Source of the DNA: Pseudomonadota bacterium
GTDB lineage: Bacteria > Desulfobacterota > Syntrophia > Syntrophales > JADFWA01
Assembly: GCA_030612385.1 (NCBI GenBank)
Contig: JAUWNZ010000015.1
Location: forward strand, 1 to 12,245
Length of the DNA: 12,245 nucleotides
Direction of reading: 5' to 3'
The position numbers and the translations under genes are program-made. Shown in pieces: positions 1 through 6,448 of this stretch (position 1 is its first letter; each line of letters opens with the position of its first letter). The notes under the pieces were generated by a model. That model made no database searches and was not told the origin of the DNA. It saw only the letters and a program-made list of their open reading frames with translations.

Positions 1-1
1 A

Positions 2-133
2 CTCCAGCGCATGATCGACCACAACGTCAAGGAGATTCCCATCCTGGACGATGAGAAAAGGGTCGTAGCCGACCTCACCATCGTTGATCTTCTCAAGTAT
101 TATAAGTCTGTCAAAGGGCCGGATTTATTTTGA
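2..133 (+). CDS. C-terminal end of a CBS-domain protein (partial, 5' end outside window)
   Basis: The frame open from base 2 to a TGA at 131-133 gives 43 residues and continues upstream of the window. The fragment contains a typical second half of a CBS motif: the stretch MIDHNVKEIPILDDEKRVV is the pattern (hydrophobic helix, then x-x-x-P-V/I-L/V-D-x-x-x-x-V/L-x-G/D) seen at the end of CBS domains. It is followed by DLTIVDLLKYY, which resembles the closing helix. CBS domains usually occur in pairs and bind adenosine nucleotides to regulate an attached enzyme, channel or transcription factor. The remainder of this protein is not visible, so its function cannot be assigned. The tail after the CBS fold is only about ten residues, so CBS is the last domain. 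I see no clear terminator hairpin directly after the stop. Confidence 0.8.
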   Translation, partial: LQRMIDHNVKEIPILDDEKRVVADLTIVDLLKYYKSVKGPDLF

Positions 134-508
134 CATTCACAAAAGACAGTCGGTCAAAACGGACACGGCCCTTATTTCCGGCAATCATATCCTGGGTTTG
201 GGATCGGCAAGTAAACAGATCGTCAGATAGTGTGCAATAACATATAGATACACCGGTATTAAAAAACAGGCGTGTGCCTACAAAATCAGGGGTGTTTTTA
301 CAGTTTTTCGAGTTCAGAGACCAGGCCTTGGAGTTGGAATCTTTAGTCTGTTCTTCCGAAGCTGTGTATTATATTGGCAACCGGCTTTCCCGTTTCCGGG
401 TGTCTTTTATTGTGGGCGAGCTGGTAATACTCAACGACAGATCTGCTGTTGTTTTCCCCTTGACAAAATTTATTATGGATGTCCCCGGAATTCTGCGATT
501 ACCGTTTC

Positions 509-818
509 CTACTCCTGTTTCTTTGTCTGGTCTGCCATCATCTGCTGCAGATTCGCAAGCGACTTCAGATTAGAAGAACCATCTATGGCCTTGACCGCGA
601 TATCTTCCACCTTTTGATATGATTTTTCGAGCTGCGCGGAGAGGCGGCAACTTAAACCTTGAAAAGGTCGGAGGCGATGCCATCGGCAAATAATTTCCCT
701 CCCAAATCAACATCGAGGGGCCTCCAATCTCTTTTAACCGATATACTATTTCATTTAAATTAACTTTCCCTGTTGCCGGATCATACTGAAGTGTTATGGT
801 AATTTCTCCTTTAATCAA
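509..818 (-). pseudogene. Decayed minus-strand coding remnant, N-terminus possibly transposase-like
   Basis: Reading leftwards from a TTG at 818, the first frame gives EITITLQYDPATGKVNLNEI followed by VYRLKEIGGP. I associate this with the N-terminus of a transposase family found in Desulfobacterota, but this is from memory and uncertain. After about base 721 that frame stops looking like protein. A second frame (720-652) reads PLDVDLGGKLFADGIASDLF to a TAA, and a third (about 643-509) reads QLEKSYQKVEDIAVKAIDGS and on to NLQQMMADQTKKQE and a TAG. Three protein-like pieces in three frames suggest either one frameshifted gene or juxtaposed scraps of different genes. The TTG start has no good Shine-Dalgarno sequence, and the in-frame ATG just upstream at 830 is followed almost at once by a stop. 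The 82-residue open frame is therefore unlikely to be a working gene. Confidence 0.35.
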
Positions 819-902
819 GCTTCAAGCCATGCGAGACCTTTTGAATGTTACTAACTTTTTCAGTCGGCCGCCTCCCTTAATAGTTTGTCCCCCCTTGACC
901 AC

Positions 903-931
903 TTGACGAGATTTGGAACTTGCGGTATTTT
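903..931 (+). promoter_or_regulatory. Candidate sigma-70-type promoter for the DUF4301 gene
   Basis: TTGACG (903-908) and TATTTT (926-931) are separated by 17 bp, matching five of six and four of six consensus positions. The pair lies about 37 bp upstream of the start codon at 968. A purine-rich Shine-Dalgarno sequence (AGGGAGA, about 952-958) follows, about nine bases before the ATG. The prediction is by eye only. Confidence 0.4.
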
Positions 932-967
932 ATCAAATAAAGAAGTACCCACAGGGAGAATATACCG

Positions 968-2515
968 ATGGCTGGATTATTTTTTACAGATAAGGATATG
1001 GAAAGGATCGAGGTGGAGGGTTTGAATGAAGAGAAGGCGCTGTCTCAAATCGAAGAATTCAAAAAAGGCGCTCCTTTTGCGAGGCTCATAAGGCCCTGCA
1101 CAATTGGTGACGGCATTATGGTTATCCCGGAGGATGAGAGGGAAGGATTGATTGCCGCACACGATGAGGCCGCGGGAAATGGCAGGATGCTGAAGTTTGT
1201 GCCGACCTCGGGAGCGGCCAGCCGCATGTTCAGGGACTGGCACCGATCCTATGAGAACGGGGATCTCGATTTTACCCCGAAGAGAGGGATGAACTTTGCC
1301 GGGGAACTCAAAAGATATGCTTTCTACAACGATGTAAGGGATATTATCTCAAGAGAAGGATATAACATCGATGATCTGGTTAAAAAAGGGATGTTTTCGA
1401 TGATTCTGGAGTATATCCTTACATCGAGGGGCTTGAATTATGCCCATATACCAAAGGCGCTTCTTAAATTTCATGCCTATCCGGACCGCAACCGCACGCC
1501 GCTCGAAGAACATATAGTTGAGGCGGCCCTCTATGTGCGGGATGTAAACAACGTCTGCCGAATACATATTACAGTCTCTGAAGAACATAAATCGATGGTG
1601 GAAGATTATTTTTCCCGTGTAAGAGGGTATTATGAAAATCATTACGGACTGGTATTTGACTTCCGGCTTTCGACCCAGCATGCGTCAACCAATACCATCG
1701 CCGCCGACATGGAAAACCGCCCTTTTCGAGACAGCGGGGGAATGCTGGTTTTCCGGCCGGGGGGACATGGAGCGCTTCTAAAAAACCTGAATGCCATCGA
1801 TGGAGATATCATATTTTTAAAGAACATAGATAATGTTGTTCCGGACAGATTAAAGGGAGCAACTGTCCTATATGAGAAGATACTGGGAGGCTGTCTTGTA
1901 AGACTTCAAGAGGTGGCATTTAAATATCTGCAACAGATATCTTTGGATGAAATAGACGAAAAACTCCTGTCGGAGGCACCGCGTTTTTGCAAAGAGAAAC
2001 TCAACATTACTTTCCCTTCGGGATTTAGCGGGTTACCTGGCGTTGAGAGGAGAGATTTTATTGTCGGCAGGTTAAACCGGCCACTTCGGGTATGCGGGAT
2101 GGTGAAAAACGAGGGGGAGCCGGGTGGAGGCCCCTTCCATGTTGAGGATGAAGGCGGGACACAGTCATTACAGATCATAGAGGAAGCCCAGGTAAACATG
2201 GGTTCTGAAGACCAGAAGACTATCTGGAGATCCTCCACTCATTTTAATCCGGTTGATATAGTATGCGGGGTCAGGGACTTCAGATCAAAGAAATTTGACC
2301 TGAACAGGTTTGTTGATAAAAAGGCAATTTTGATTACACGGAAGTCTCAAGGGGGAAGAGACTTGAAGGCGCTGGAACTTCCCGGCTTGTGGAACGGTTC
2401 CATGGCGCACTGGAACACGGTTTTTGTTGAAGTGCCAATCGAAACCTTCAATCCGGTTAAGACGGTAAATGATCTGTTGAGAAAAGAGCATACGCAGCAG
2501 GCTGTTAGTGACTAA
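968..2515 (+). CDS. DUF4301 family protein, possible nucleotidyltransferase-like fold
   Basis: This 515-residue protein matches the DUF4301 family as I remember it; no experimental function is known to me. The ATG at 968 has an AGGGAGA ribosome site at good spacing. Conserved-looking blocks in order: KFVPTSGAASRMF (76-88), a glycine/serine-rich loop ending in R-M-F that recalls the nucleotide-binding loop of sugar-1-phosphate nucleotidyltransferases; LEEHIVEAA (179-187); HITVSEEH (200-207); a Thr/Asn segment STQHASTNTIAAD (235-247); FRPGGHGALLKNLN (262-275); DIIFLKNIDNVVPD (280-293), which resembles a substrate-binding strand with acidic residues; MVKNEGEPGGGPF (378-390); and STHFNPVDIVCGV (423-435). 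No signal peptide or membrane segment is apparent, so it is probably cytoplasmic. It stands alone on its strand and ends 11 bp before the stop codon of the convergent gene. The nucleotidyltransferase idea is an inference from motif resemblance; the family call is fairly firm. Confidence 0.85.
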   Translation: MAGLFFTDKDMERIEVEGLNEEKALSQIEEFKKGAPFARLIRPCTIGDGIMVIPEDEREGLIAAHDEAAGNGRMLKFVPTSGAASRMFRDWHRSYENGDLDFTPKRGMNFAGELKRYAFYNDVRDIISREGYNIDDLVKKGMFSMILEYILTSRGLNYAHIPKALLKFHAYPDRNRTPLEEHIVEAALYVRDVNNVCRIHITVSEEHKSMVEDYFSRVRGYYENHYGLVFDFRLSTQHASTNTIAADMENRPFRDSGGMLVFRPGGHGALLKNLNAIDGDIIFLKNIDNVVPDRLKGATVLYEKILGGCLVRLQEVAFKYLQQISLDEIDEKLLSEAPRFCKEKLNITFPSGFSGLPGVERRDFIVGRLNRPLRVCGMVKNEGEPGGGPFHVEDEGGTQSLQIIEEAQVNMGSEDQKTIWRSSTHFNPVDIVCGVRDFRSKKFDLNRFVDKKAILITRKSQGGRDLKALELPGLWNGSMAHWNTVFVEVPIETFNPVKTVNDLLRKEHTQQAVSD

Positions 2516-2526
2516 AAGTCTTCAGC

Positions 2527-3531
2527 CTAAATAATCAGTTTTTTAACATCCTCTCTTTTTGCCGCCTTCGTGGATATTAATTTGACTTCCATTGCCATTC
2601 TGCATTCGGCTATGGCATCTTCGTTGTCCGGAGCGTCACTATACAAGGCACATATTGAGGCTGCCCGGTCAAGGGTTTCATCGTCGCATCCGTAGGGAGC
2701 AAGGGCGACCGGCCCGGGAAAGTGCTTCATTTCAATAACAATATCCCTGTTTTCCTCTGAAAGATTACGAATCGCCGCGTTATCCTTCCTGTTCCTCCCG
2801 ATAACTATCTTTGTCTTTTCGTCTATTCTGATGTGCCTTCCGGATTTTAGAAGCTCTATGTCTCTGATCTTGAAATCTTTCCTGTGATCAAACAGATCCC
2901 TGAGCCGCTTTGAAAACGCCGGATCGGTGAGAAGACATCCGCCGGCGGGACTTGCATAGCGGGTGATACCATATTCTTTGGCCATTTCCATCTGCCGCTT
3001 CCGCCCTCTGCCCTGAATATCGCAAAGCTTTCCCCTGTCAACCTTTCCTTCGGTTTCCGGAATTGTCTCGGGGAGGAGTTTTGCGCTAAGCGGTCGCAGG
3101 ATAAATCCATCATACTCCGAGTTTTTTGCCACTATATGAAGAGCTTGTTTGTTCTGTGACATTGGGCGCTGTCCCAGGACTTCGCCGGTAAACAAAAAAT
3201 CGGCCCCAATCTCTTCCATCTTTTTTCCTGCCAGACTCAGCATCATGGTATGACAATCTATGCAGGGATTCATATTCCTGCCATATCCATACCTCGGGGT
3301 CTTGAGCATGGGTATATATTCTTCCGTGATGTTGATGACAAGCAGAGGGAGTCCGATCATCTTTGCCGCTTTCCCGGCTCGTAGCGCGTCAAAAAAAGGG
3401 GTTTCAAAAACCACCCCCATGACATCGATATCCTGTTCCTGCACAACCTTTGCGGCGAGTATGCTGTCCAGCCCGCCTGAAAAAAGAGCGATAGCCTTGA
3501 CCTTCAATATCTTATTAAATTTACCCCCCAT
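2527..3531 (-). CDS. ThiI/MnmA-like PP-loop protein with C-terminal NFACT-R-like domain
   Basis: Probable tRNA sulfur-transfer enzyme of the adenylating PP-loop (AANH) superfamily, about 334 residues. The N-terminus holds the ATP-pyrophosphate loop SGGLDS (18-23). Then come a C-I-D-C-H motif (Cys90, Cys93), GEVLGQRPMSQ (116-126) and SPAGGCLLTDP (194-204), whose Cys199 could be the second catalytic cysteine. In ThiI and MnmA such cysteines carry persulfide sulfur to the adenylated uridine. The last ~120 residues, including LKSGRHIRI and KIVIGRNRKDN, resemble the NFACT-R-type RNA-binding module that I recall being fused to ThiI-like domains. It lacks the THUMP/ferredoxin-like N-terminus of classical ThiI, so U8 thiolation is not certain. 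The ATG at 3531 lacks a Shine-Dalgarno sequence. A TTG at 3507 gives MKVKAIALFSGGLDS, the usual family N-terminus, and its last two bases overlap the upstream TGA stop, which suggests translational coupling to the LysM gene. Confidence 0.8.
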   Translation of the reverse strand: MGGKFNKILKVKAIALFSGGLDSILAAKVVQEQDIDVMGVVFETPFFDALRAGKAAKMIGLPLLVINITEEYIPMLKTPRYGYGRNMNPCIDCHTMMLSLAGKKMEEIGADFLFTGEVLGQRPMSQNKQALHIVAKNSEYDGFILRPLSAKLLPETIPETEGKVDRGKLCDIQGRGRKRQMEMAKEYGITRYASPAGGCLLTDPAFSKRLRDLFDHRKDFKIRDIELLKSGRHIRIDEKTKIVIGRNRKDNAAIRNLSEENRDIVIEMKHFPGPVALAPYGCDDETLDRAASICALYSDAPDNEDAIAECRMAMEVKLISTKAAKREDVKKLII

Positions 3532-4904
3532 TTTTTATGAAGTAATCCGCGGATATTATGATCTATGTCAAAATTGGCAAGATACGAGGCGCTTTTGTCT
3601 TTCGTTGTCTTTATGGCGGGAAGGTATATGGTTACACTTGGATTATTGCTCATTTCGGGAATCAAAAATTTGAACTCATCTGAGTGGAAAGGAATATTCA
3701 GGGCATAAAATACCTTCTGAACAACCGTTTTTTTCTTTTCTCTTTCGGATACGAAAATGATTCTGGCGCCCCTTTTTTTGAATATGTCTACGAATTGCTG
3801 AGATAATTTCTTAAAACTGATGATAACATGTTCTCCTTTGCTCTCCAATAGCAGATCGGCCTTTACCGACATGTCGAAGCCATCCTCAGTTGCATCAAAT
3901 ATCTTGACCTCGGCATTTTCAGCAGGTGTGTACCCCAAAGCTGTTAATAAAGAGTTTACCAGTTCCCTGTTTGTGCCGGAATTTATTCTTGGGAAATCAG
4001 GATCGGGGAAATTCTCGTCGGGGGCGCTCGCAACCCCGGATCCTGCCATGATCTCAGTGATTGTCAGCCCGTTTTCCTCGGAGTATTTCTTTATCGGATA
4101 TGGGAGCAACTCCGAGCTGTTTTTGATAAGTTTAAACCCGTGAAGAGACGGTTTATCATCGGTGGCTGCTTTGTTTGATATGAGCCAGTCAAGCAGTATG
4201 TCAATCCGTGGTGTTTCTCCCACCTTTACATACCTGCCAAATTTTCTGAATGAGTATCTGTCCGACTTATTTATTATCTTTTTGAGAGCTTGAAATATCT
4301 CATCACTGCCATCGACAAAGGAGTGGTTCTCCCAGGTCGATTCAATAATCTTCCTGATATCTTCGGGTATCTGGCCGGAAAAGTCGAGTATGACCTTCCC
4401 GCCTCCTTCCAACTCAATAACGGGCATCATGGAACAGTTGATGGTTACCTGCCCCGCCGGAGGAATTGGAATATAATAACTCCCGCTTGTTGTAATAGAT
4501 TCGTCTAACTGGTTCACCACATGCTCGATAACGGACAGACGATTCGCTGTGGGTATCAGTCCTCCCCCTTTCATTTTGAAGCTCTTCCCGGGGAGGAATA
4601 ATCTTTGACCCGGATAGATTCTGTTTATATTCCTTATCTTTGTATTGAGGGCCTTCACTGCTTCCAATATACCGTCGATGTCCTTATCCTTCGCACCTAA
4701 CTGCCGTCGGATGATATTCGTTACAGTATCTCCCTTTTTCACGACATAAGAATGGACTTTATCCCTGGAAACGGCCGTTTTTTTAAGTGAAAGATATACC
4801 GTGCCCTCTTTTGCCCATAGAGAGCAGGGTGAAATGGATAGGAACAATAAGACCAGGATGACAGAAAAACATACCGATGCATTACGATAACTTCGAGAAT
4901 TCAT
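3504..4904 (-). CDS. Secreted LysM-domain protein with uncharacterised C-terminal region
   Basis: The 466-residue protein starts with a signal peptide: basic residues, a hydrophobic core VCFSVILVLLFLSIS (11-25) and a likely cleavage after LWA (about 31). A LysM peptidoglycan-binding module follows at about 51-105, opening HSYVVKKGDTVTNI and closing RIYPGQRLFLP; the middle is somewhat longer than in a minimal LysM. It is therefore probably periplasmic and attached to peptidoglycan. The remaining ~360 residues match nothing I recognise. They contain no obvious catalytic motif of amidases, lytic transglycosylases or L,D-transpeptidases, and read as mixed alpha/beta, for example DMSVKADLLLESKGEHVIIS and GARIIFVSEREKKKTVVQKV. 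A good Shine-Dalgarno sequence (GGAGG, 7 bases before the ATG at 4904) supports the start. The 3' end overlaps the start region of the ThiI-like gene. Envelope role and LysM call are firm; specific function unknown. Confidence 0.85.
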   Translation of the reverse strand: MNSRSYRNASVCFSVILVLLFLSISPCSLWAKEGTVYLSLKKTAVSRDKVHSYVVKKGDTVTNIIRRQLGAKDKDIDGILEAVKALNTKIRNINRIYPGQRLFLPGKSFKMKGGGLIPTANRLSVIEHVVNQLDESITTSGSYYIPIPPAGQVTINCSMMPVIELEGGGKVILDFSGQIPEDIRKIIESTWENHSFVDGSDEIFQALKKIINKSDRYSFRKFGRYVKVGETPRIDILLDWLISNKAATDDKPSLHGFKLIKNSSELLPYPIKKYSEENGLTITEIMAGSGVASAPDENFPDPDFPRINSGTNRELVNSLLTALGYTPAENAEVKIFDATEDGFDMSVKADLLLESKGEHVIISFKKLSQQFVDIFKKRGARIIFVSEREKKKTVVQKVFYALNIPFHSDEFKFLIPEMSNNPSVTIYLPAIKTTKDKSASYLANFDIDHNIRGLLHKKWGVNLIRY

Positions 4905-5010
4905 ATGTAAACCTCCACGGTTTCACGGGTTCAGAGTTTTCCCTCGTTCCCAGGCTCTGCCTTACTTTTACACCAGCGGCGGAGCCGTCACAAAACCTTT
5001 TATCTCTCGT

Positions 5011-5039
5011 TCTTTGTTGTGCCGGCACAGCCACAAAGA
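5011..5039. repeat. Inverted repeat with 7-bp arms around a GTGCCGGCAC palindrome
   Basis: TCTTTGT (5011-5017) pairs with ACAAAGA (5033-5039), and between them lies the perfect 10-bp palindrome GTGCCGGCAC (5019-5028). It is in the gap between the acyl-CoA dehydrogenase and LysM genes. There is no U-run after it, so it is more likely a repeat element than an intrinsic terminator. Confidence 0.6.
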
Positions 5040-5045
5040 GCTTTC

Positions 5046-5071
5046 GGTGGATTCGCTCCGCTTAATCCACC
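5046..5071. repeat. Short palindromic repeat GGTGGATT...AATCCACC
   Basis: Perfect 8-bp arms GGTGGATT (5046-5053) and AATCCACC (5064-5071) enclose a 10-base loop, followed by CTAC. On the opposite strand it reads GTAGGGTGGATTAAGCG, a repeat motif I recall from many unrelated bacterial genomes. This supports a dispersed repeat rather than a gene-specific operator. Confidence 0.65.
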
Positions 5072-5100
5072 CTACAAACACTTAAAAGGAGGTTCAAGGG

Positions 5101-5113
5101 TTTAACGGTTAAA
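5101..5113. repeat. Perfect palindrome TTTAACGGTTAAA
   Basis: Six-base arms TTTAAC and GTTAAA flank a central G. It lies about 50 bp downstream of the acyl-CoA dehydrogenase stop. It could be a regulatory half of the intergenic region or part of the repeat mosaic; nothing in the sequence decides between these. Confidence 0.4.
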
Positions 5114-5128
5114 AGCTATCAACAGTGA

Positions 5129-5160
5129 GCCGTGAACCGTGTAATCTGCGTAATCTGCGG
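5129..5160. repeat. 9-bp-period repeat (TAATCTGCG x2) with GCCGTGAAC, abutting a stop codon
   Basis: GCCGTGAAC (5129-5137) is followed by two copies of the 9-base unit TAATCTGCG (5142-5159). On the minus strand this is CCGCAGATTACGCAGATTACAC, a known style of intergenic repeat. It begins one base after the stop codon of the acyl-CoA dehydrogenase gene (5164-5162 on the minus strand). The 9-mer GCCGTGAAC also closes the two larger elements at 8667 and 10090. Confidence 0.65.
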
Positions 5161-5161
5161 A

Positions 5162-6352
5162 TTAAATTCCACTCCTGAAATCGTCCCTCAGCAACTCCCG
5201 CGCGATGATCATTCTTCTCACTTCCGAGGTGCCCGCCCCAATCTCCCAGACTTTCTGATCAAGCAGATGTCTCGAGACCGCATATTCTGTGCAAAAACCA
5301 TAACCACCATGGATCTGGATTGCATCGAGAGCTATTTTTGTTCCTTTTTCTCCACAGAAGAGCAGGGCTGCTGCCGAGATGCGATCCAGGTCAGTTCCCT
5401 TTCCGCCTCTCTTGTCCTTTAGTGAATCACAATAGGAGGCTGCGCTGTATGCCATCCATTTGGAAGCCTTGTAATCACAGTACATATCAGCAAGTTTTGC
5501 CTGGATAAGCTGGAAGGAAGCGATCGGTTTTCCGAACTGAACTCTTTCTTTGGCATATTTTAAAGACAATTCAAGACACGATCTCTGGGAACCAAGTGTA
5601 CATCCGCAGAGTGTAATCCTTTCAGTGCAAAGACCGCTTGTCAAGACGGCAACCCCATTATTGTATTCACCGACCAGGTTTCCTTCCGGAATTTCCATAT
5701 CTTCAAAGGTGATAAGGCCGGTGGGTGATGATTTCATCCCCCATTTTTTGATCTTTTCAACGATAAATCCCTTTGTCGTCTTTGGATAGAACCAGAAGGC
5801 CGACATTCCGTGAGCCTTCTTTTCAGGATCTGTTTTTGCGTAGAACAACATAAAATCTGCGACAGGGGCATTGGTAATGAAGATTTTGCTCCCATTGATA
5901 ATATACCTGTCGCCCTTTTTAACAGCCCTTGTCGTCATGCTCATCGCATCTGAACCGGCATTAGGCTCAGTAATTCCAAGGCACCCTATCAATTCACCAC
6001 CGCAGGCCCTGGGCAGGATATCCAGCTTCTCTTTTTCCCCTGCATTTTTTCTGAAGTTATCAAAACAGAGTGTCTGGCTTGCGCCAACGGTCATGGAAAG
6101 GGCATTGCTTACCCTTGCAATGGTCTCATAAACAAGGAGTGTCTCAACATAGCCCAGAGCAGAACCGCCATATCTTTCATCAAAAACTATCCCGTTTACG
6201 CCAAGTTTCCCAAGTTCTTTGAAGAGATCCTGTGGAAATTCATCTTTTTCGTATAATTCCTCCATCTGGGGTTCCAGCCAATCACTTACCCACCGATATA
6301 CACTTTCCTCGAGCATCTTTTGTTCTTCTGTAAAGGTGAAGTCTAATGCCAT
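5162..6352 (-). CDS. Acyl-CoA dehydrogenase, isovaleryl-CoA dehydrogenase-like
   Basis: A 396-residue, full-length flavoprotein that introduces a trans-2,3 double bond into an acyl-CoA thioester and passes electrons to electron-transfer flavoprotein in the cytoplasm. The N-terminal helical domain (about 1-120) is followed by the FAD/substrate signature CLGITEPNAGSD (124-135) and a beta domain with KIFITNAPVADF (156-167). The C-terminal helical domain carries VQFGKPIASFQLIQ (271-284), QIHGGYGF (346-353) and EIGAGTSEVRR (370-380). In short- and medium-chain enzymes the catalytic glutamate sits in Y-E-G-T; here that position is Ala373. Isovaleryl-CoA dehydrogenases show the same GAGTSEVRR and use a glutamate in an earlier helix, matching Glu244 in LCTERITLCG. 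This favours a branched or otherwise bulky acyl-CoA substrate; the exact substrate is not determinable. An AAAGAGAG ribosome site precedes the ATG at 6352. No ETF or other beta-oxidation genes are adjacent. Confidence 0.9.
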   Translation of the reverse strand: MALDFTFTEEQKMLEESVYRWVSDWLEPQMEELYEKDEFPQDLFKELGKLGVNGIVFDERYGGSALGYVETLLVYETIARVSNALSMTVGASQTLCFDNFRKNAGEKEKLDILPRACGGELIGCLGITEPNAGSDAMSMTTRAVKKGDRYIINGSKIFITNAPVADFMLFYAKTDPEKKAHGMSAFWFYPKTTKGFIVEKIKKWGMKSSPTGLITFEDMEIPEGNLVGEYNNGVAVLTSGLCTERITLCGCTLGSQRSCLELSLKYAKERVQFGKPIASFQLIQAKLADMYCDYKASKWMAYSAASYCDSLKDKRGGKGTDLDRISAAALLFCGEKGTKIALDAIQIHGGYGFCTEYAVSRHLLDQKVWEIGAGTSEVRRMIIARELLRDDFRSGI

Positions 6353-6391
6353 TGACTATACTCTCTTTTTTCTTCAGTGTTTGTCATAAAA

Positions 6392-6417
6392 TAACTGTTC
6401 ACCGCGGTGAACCCTTA
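6392..6417. repeat. 16-bp perfect palindrome GTTCACCGCGGTGAAC within a longer imperfect one
   Basis: GTTCACCGCGGTGAAC spans 6397-6412, and TAA (6392-6394) pairs with TTA (6415-6417) across two mismatched bases on each side. It lies in the 96-bp gap between lptD and the acyl-CoA dehydrogenase gene, about 45-60 bases upstream of the latter's ATG. The half GTTCACCGC and the flank GGTGAAC-NN-TTACCA are the same as at the end of the CGCAGAG repeat at 11486-11520, so it may be a repeat remnant. A symmetric regulator operator is the alternative. Confidence 0.6.
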
Positions 6418-6448
6418 CCACATTTTATTATGAGTTAACAGGCAAAAA

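Larger units (their letters stand above)
134..967. other. Gene-poor stretch with degenerate coding fragments
   Basis: No convincing intact gene lies between the CBS gene and the DUF4301 gene. Part of the minus strand (about 509-818) reads like protein in three different frames in succession and is listed separately. The motif AATTCCGGGGACA is present on the minus strand near 478-492. I recall this as common in intergenic and transposase-associated repeats of deltaproteobacteria, which would suit an old mobile-element scar. A second run, TTTGTCCCCCCTTGACC, lies at 884-899. The final 65 bases carry the likely promoter and ribosome binding site of the downstream gene. I see no tRNA or other structured RNA here. 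Confidence 0.6.

Noticed and set aside
274..573. A 99-codon plus-strand open frame beginning with GTG in the gap after the CBS gene
   Set aside because: No ribosome site, low-complexity and unbalanced composition, and it lies partly opposite minus-strand fragments that read better as protein. I do not call it a gene.
2505..2540. A bidirectional terminator between the convergent DUF4301 and ThiI-like genes
   Set aside because: The only stem is a 4-bp GACT/AGTC with a short loop, too weak to list; any terminator must use coding sequence or be Rho-dependent.
3260..3673. A 137-codon plus-strand open frame across the ThiI-like and LysM genes
   Set aside because: Antisense to two real genes and containing no family motif.
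6397..6412. The 16-bp palindrome as an intrinsic terminator of lptD
   Set aside because: No run of T follows the stem on the minus strand (GTTATTTTATG is interrupted), so a standard Rho-independent terminator is not supported.
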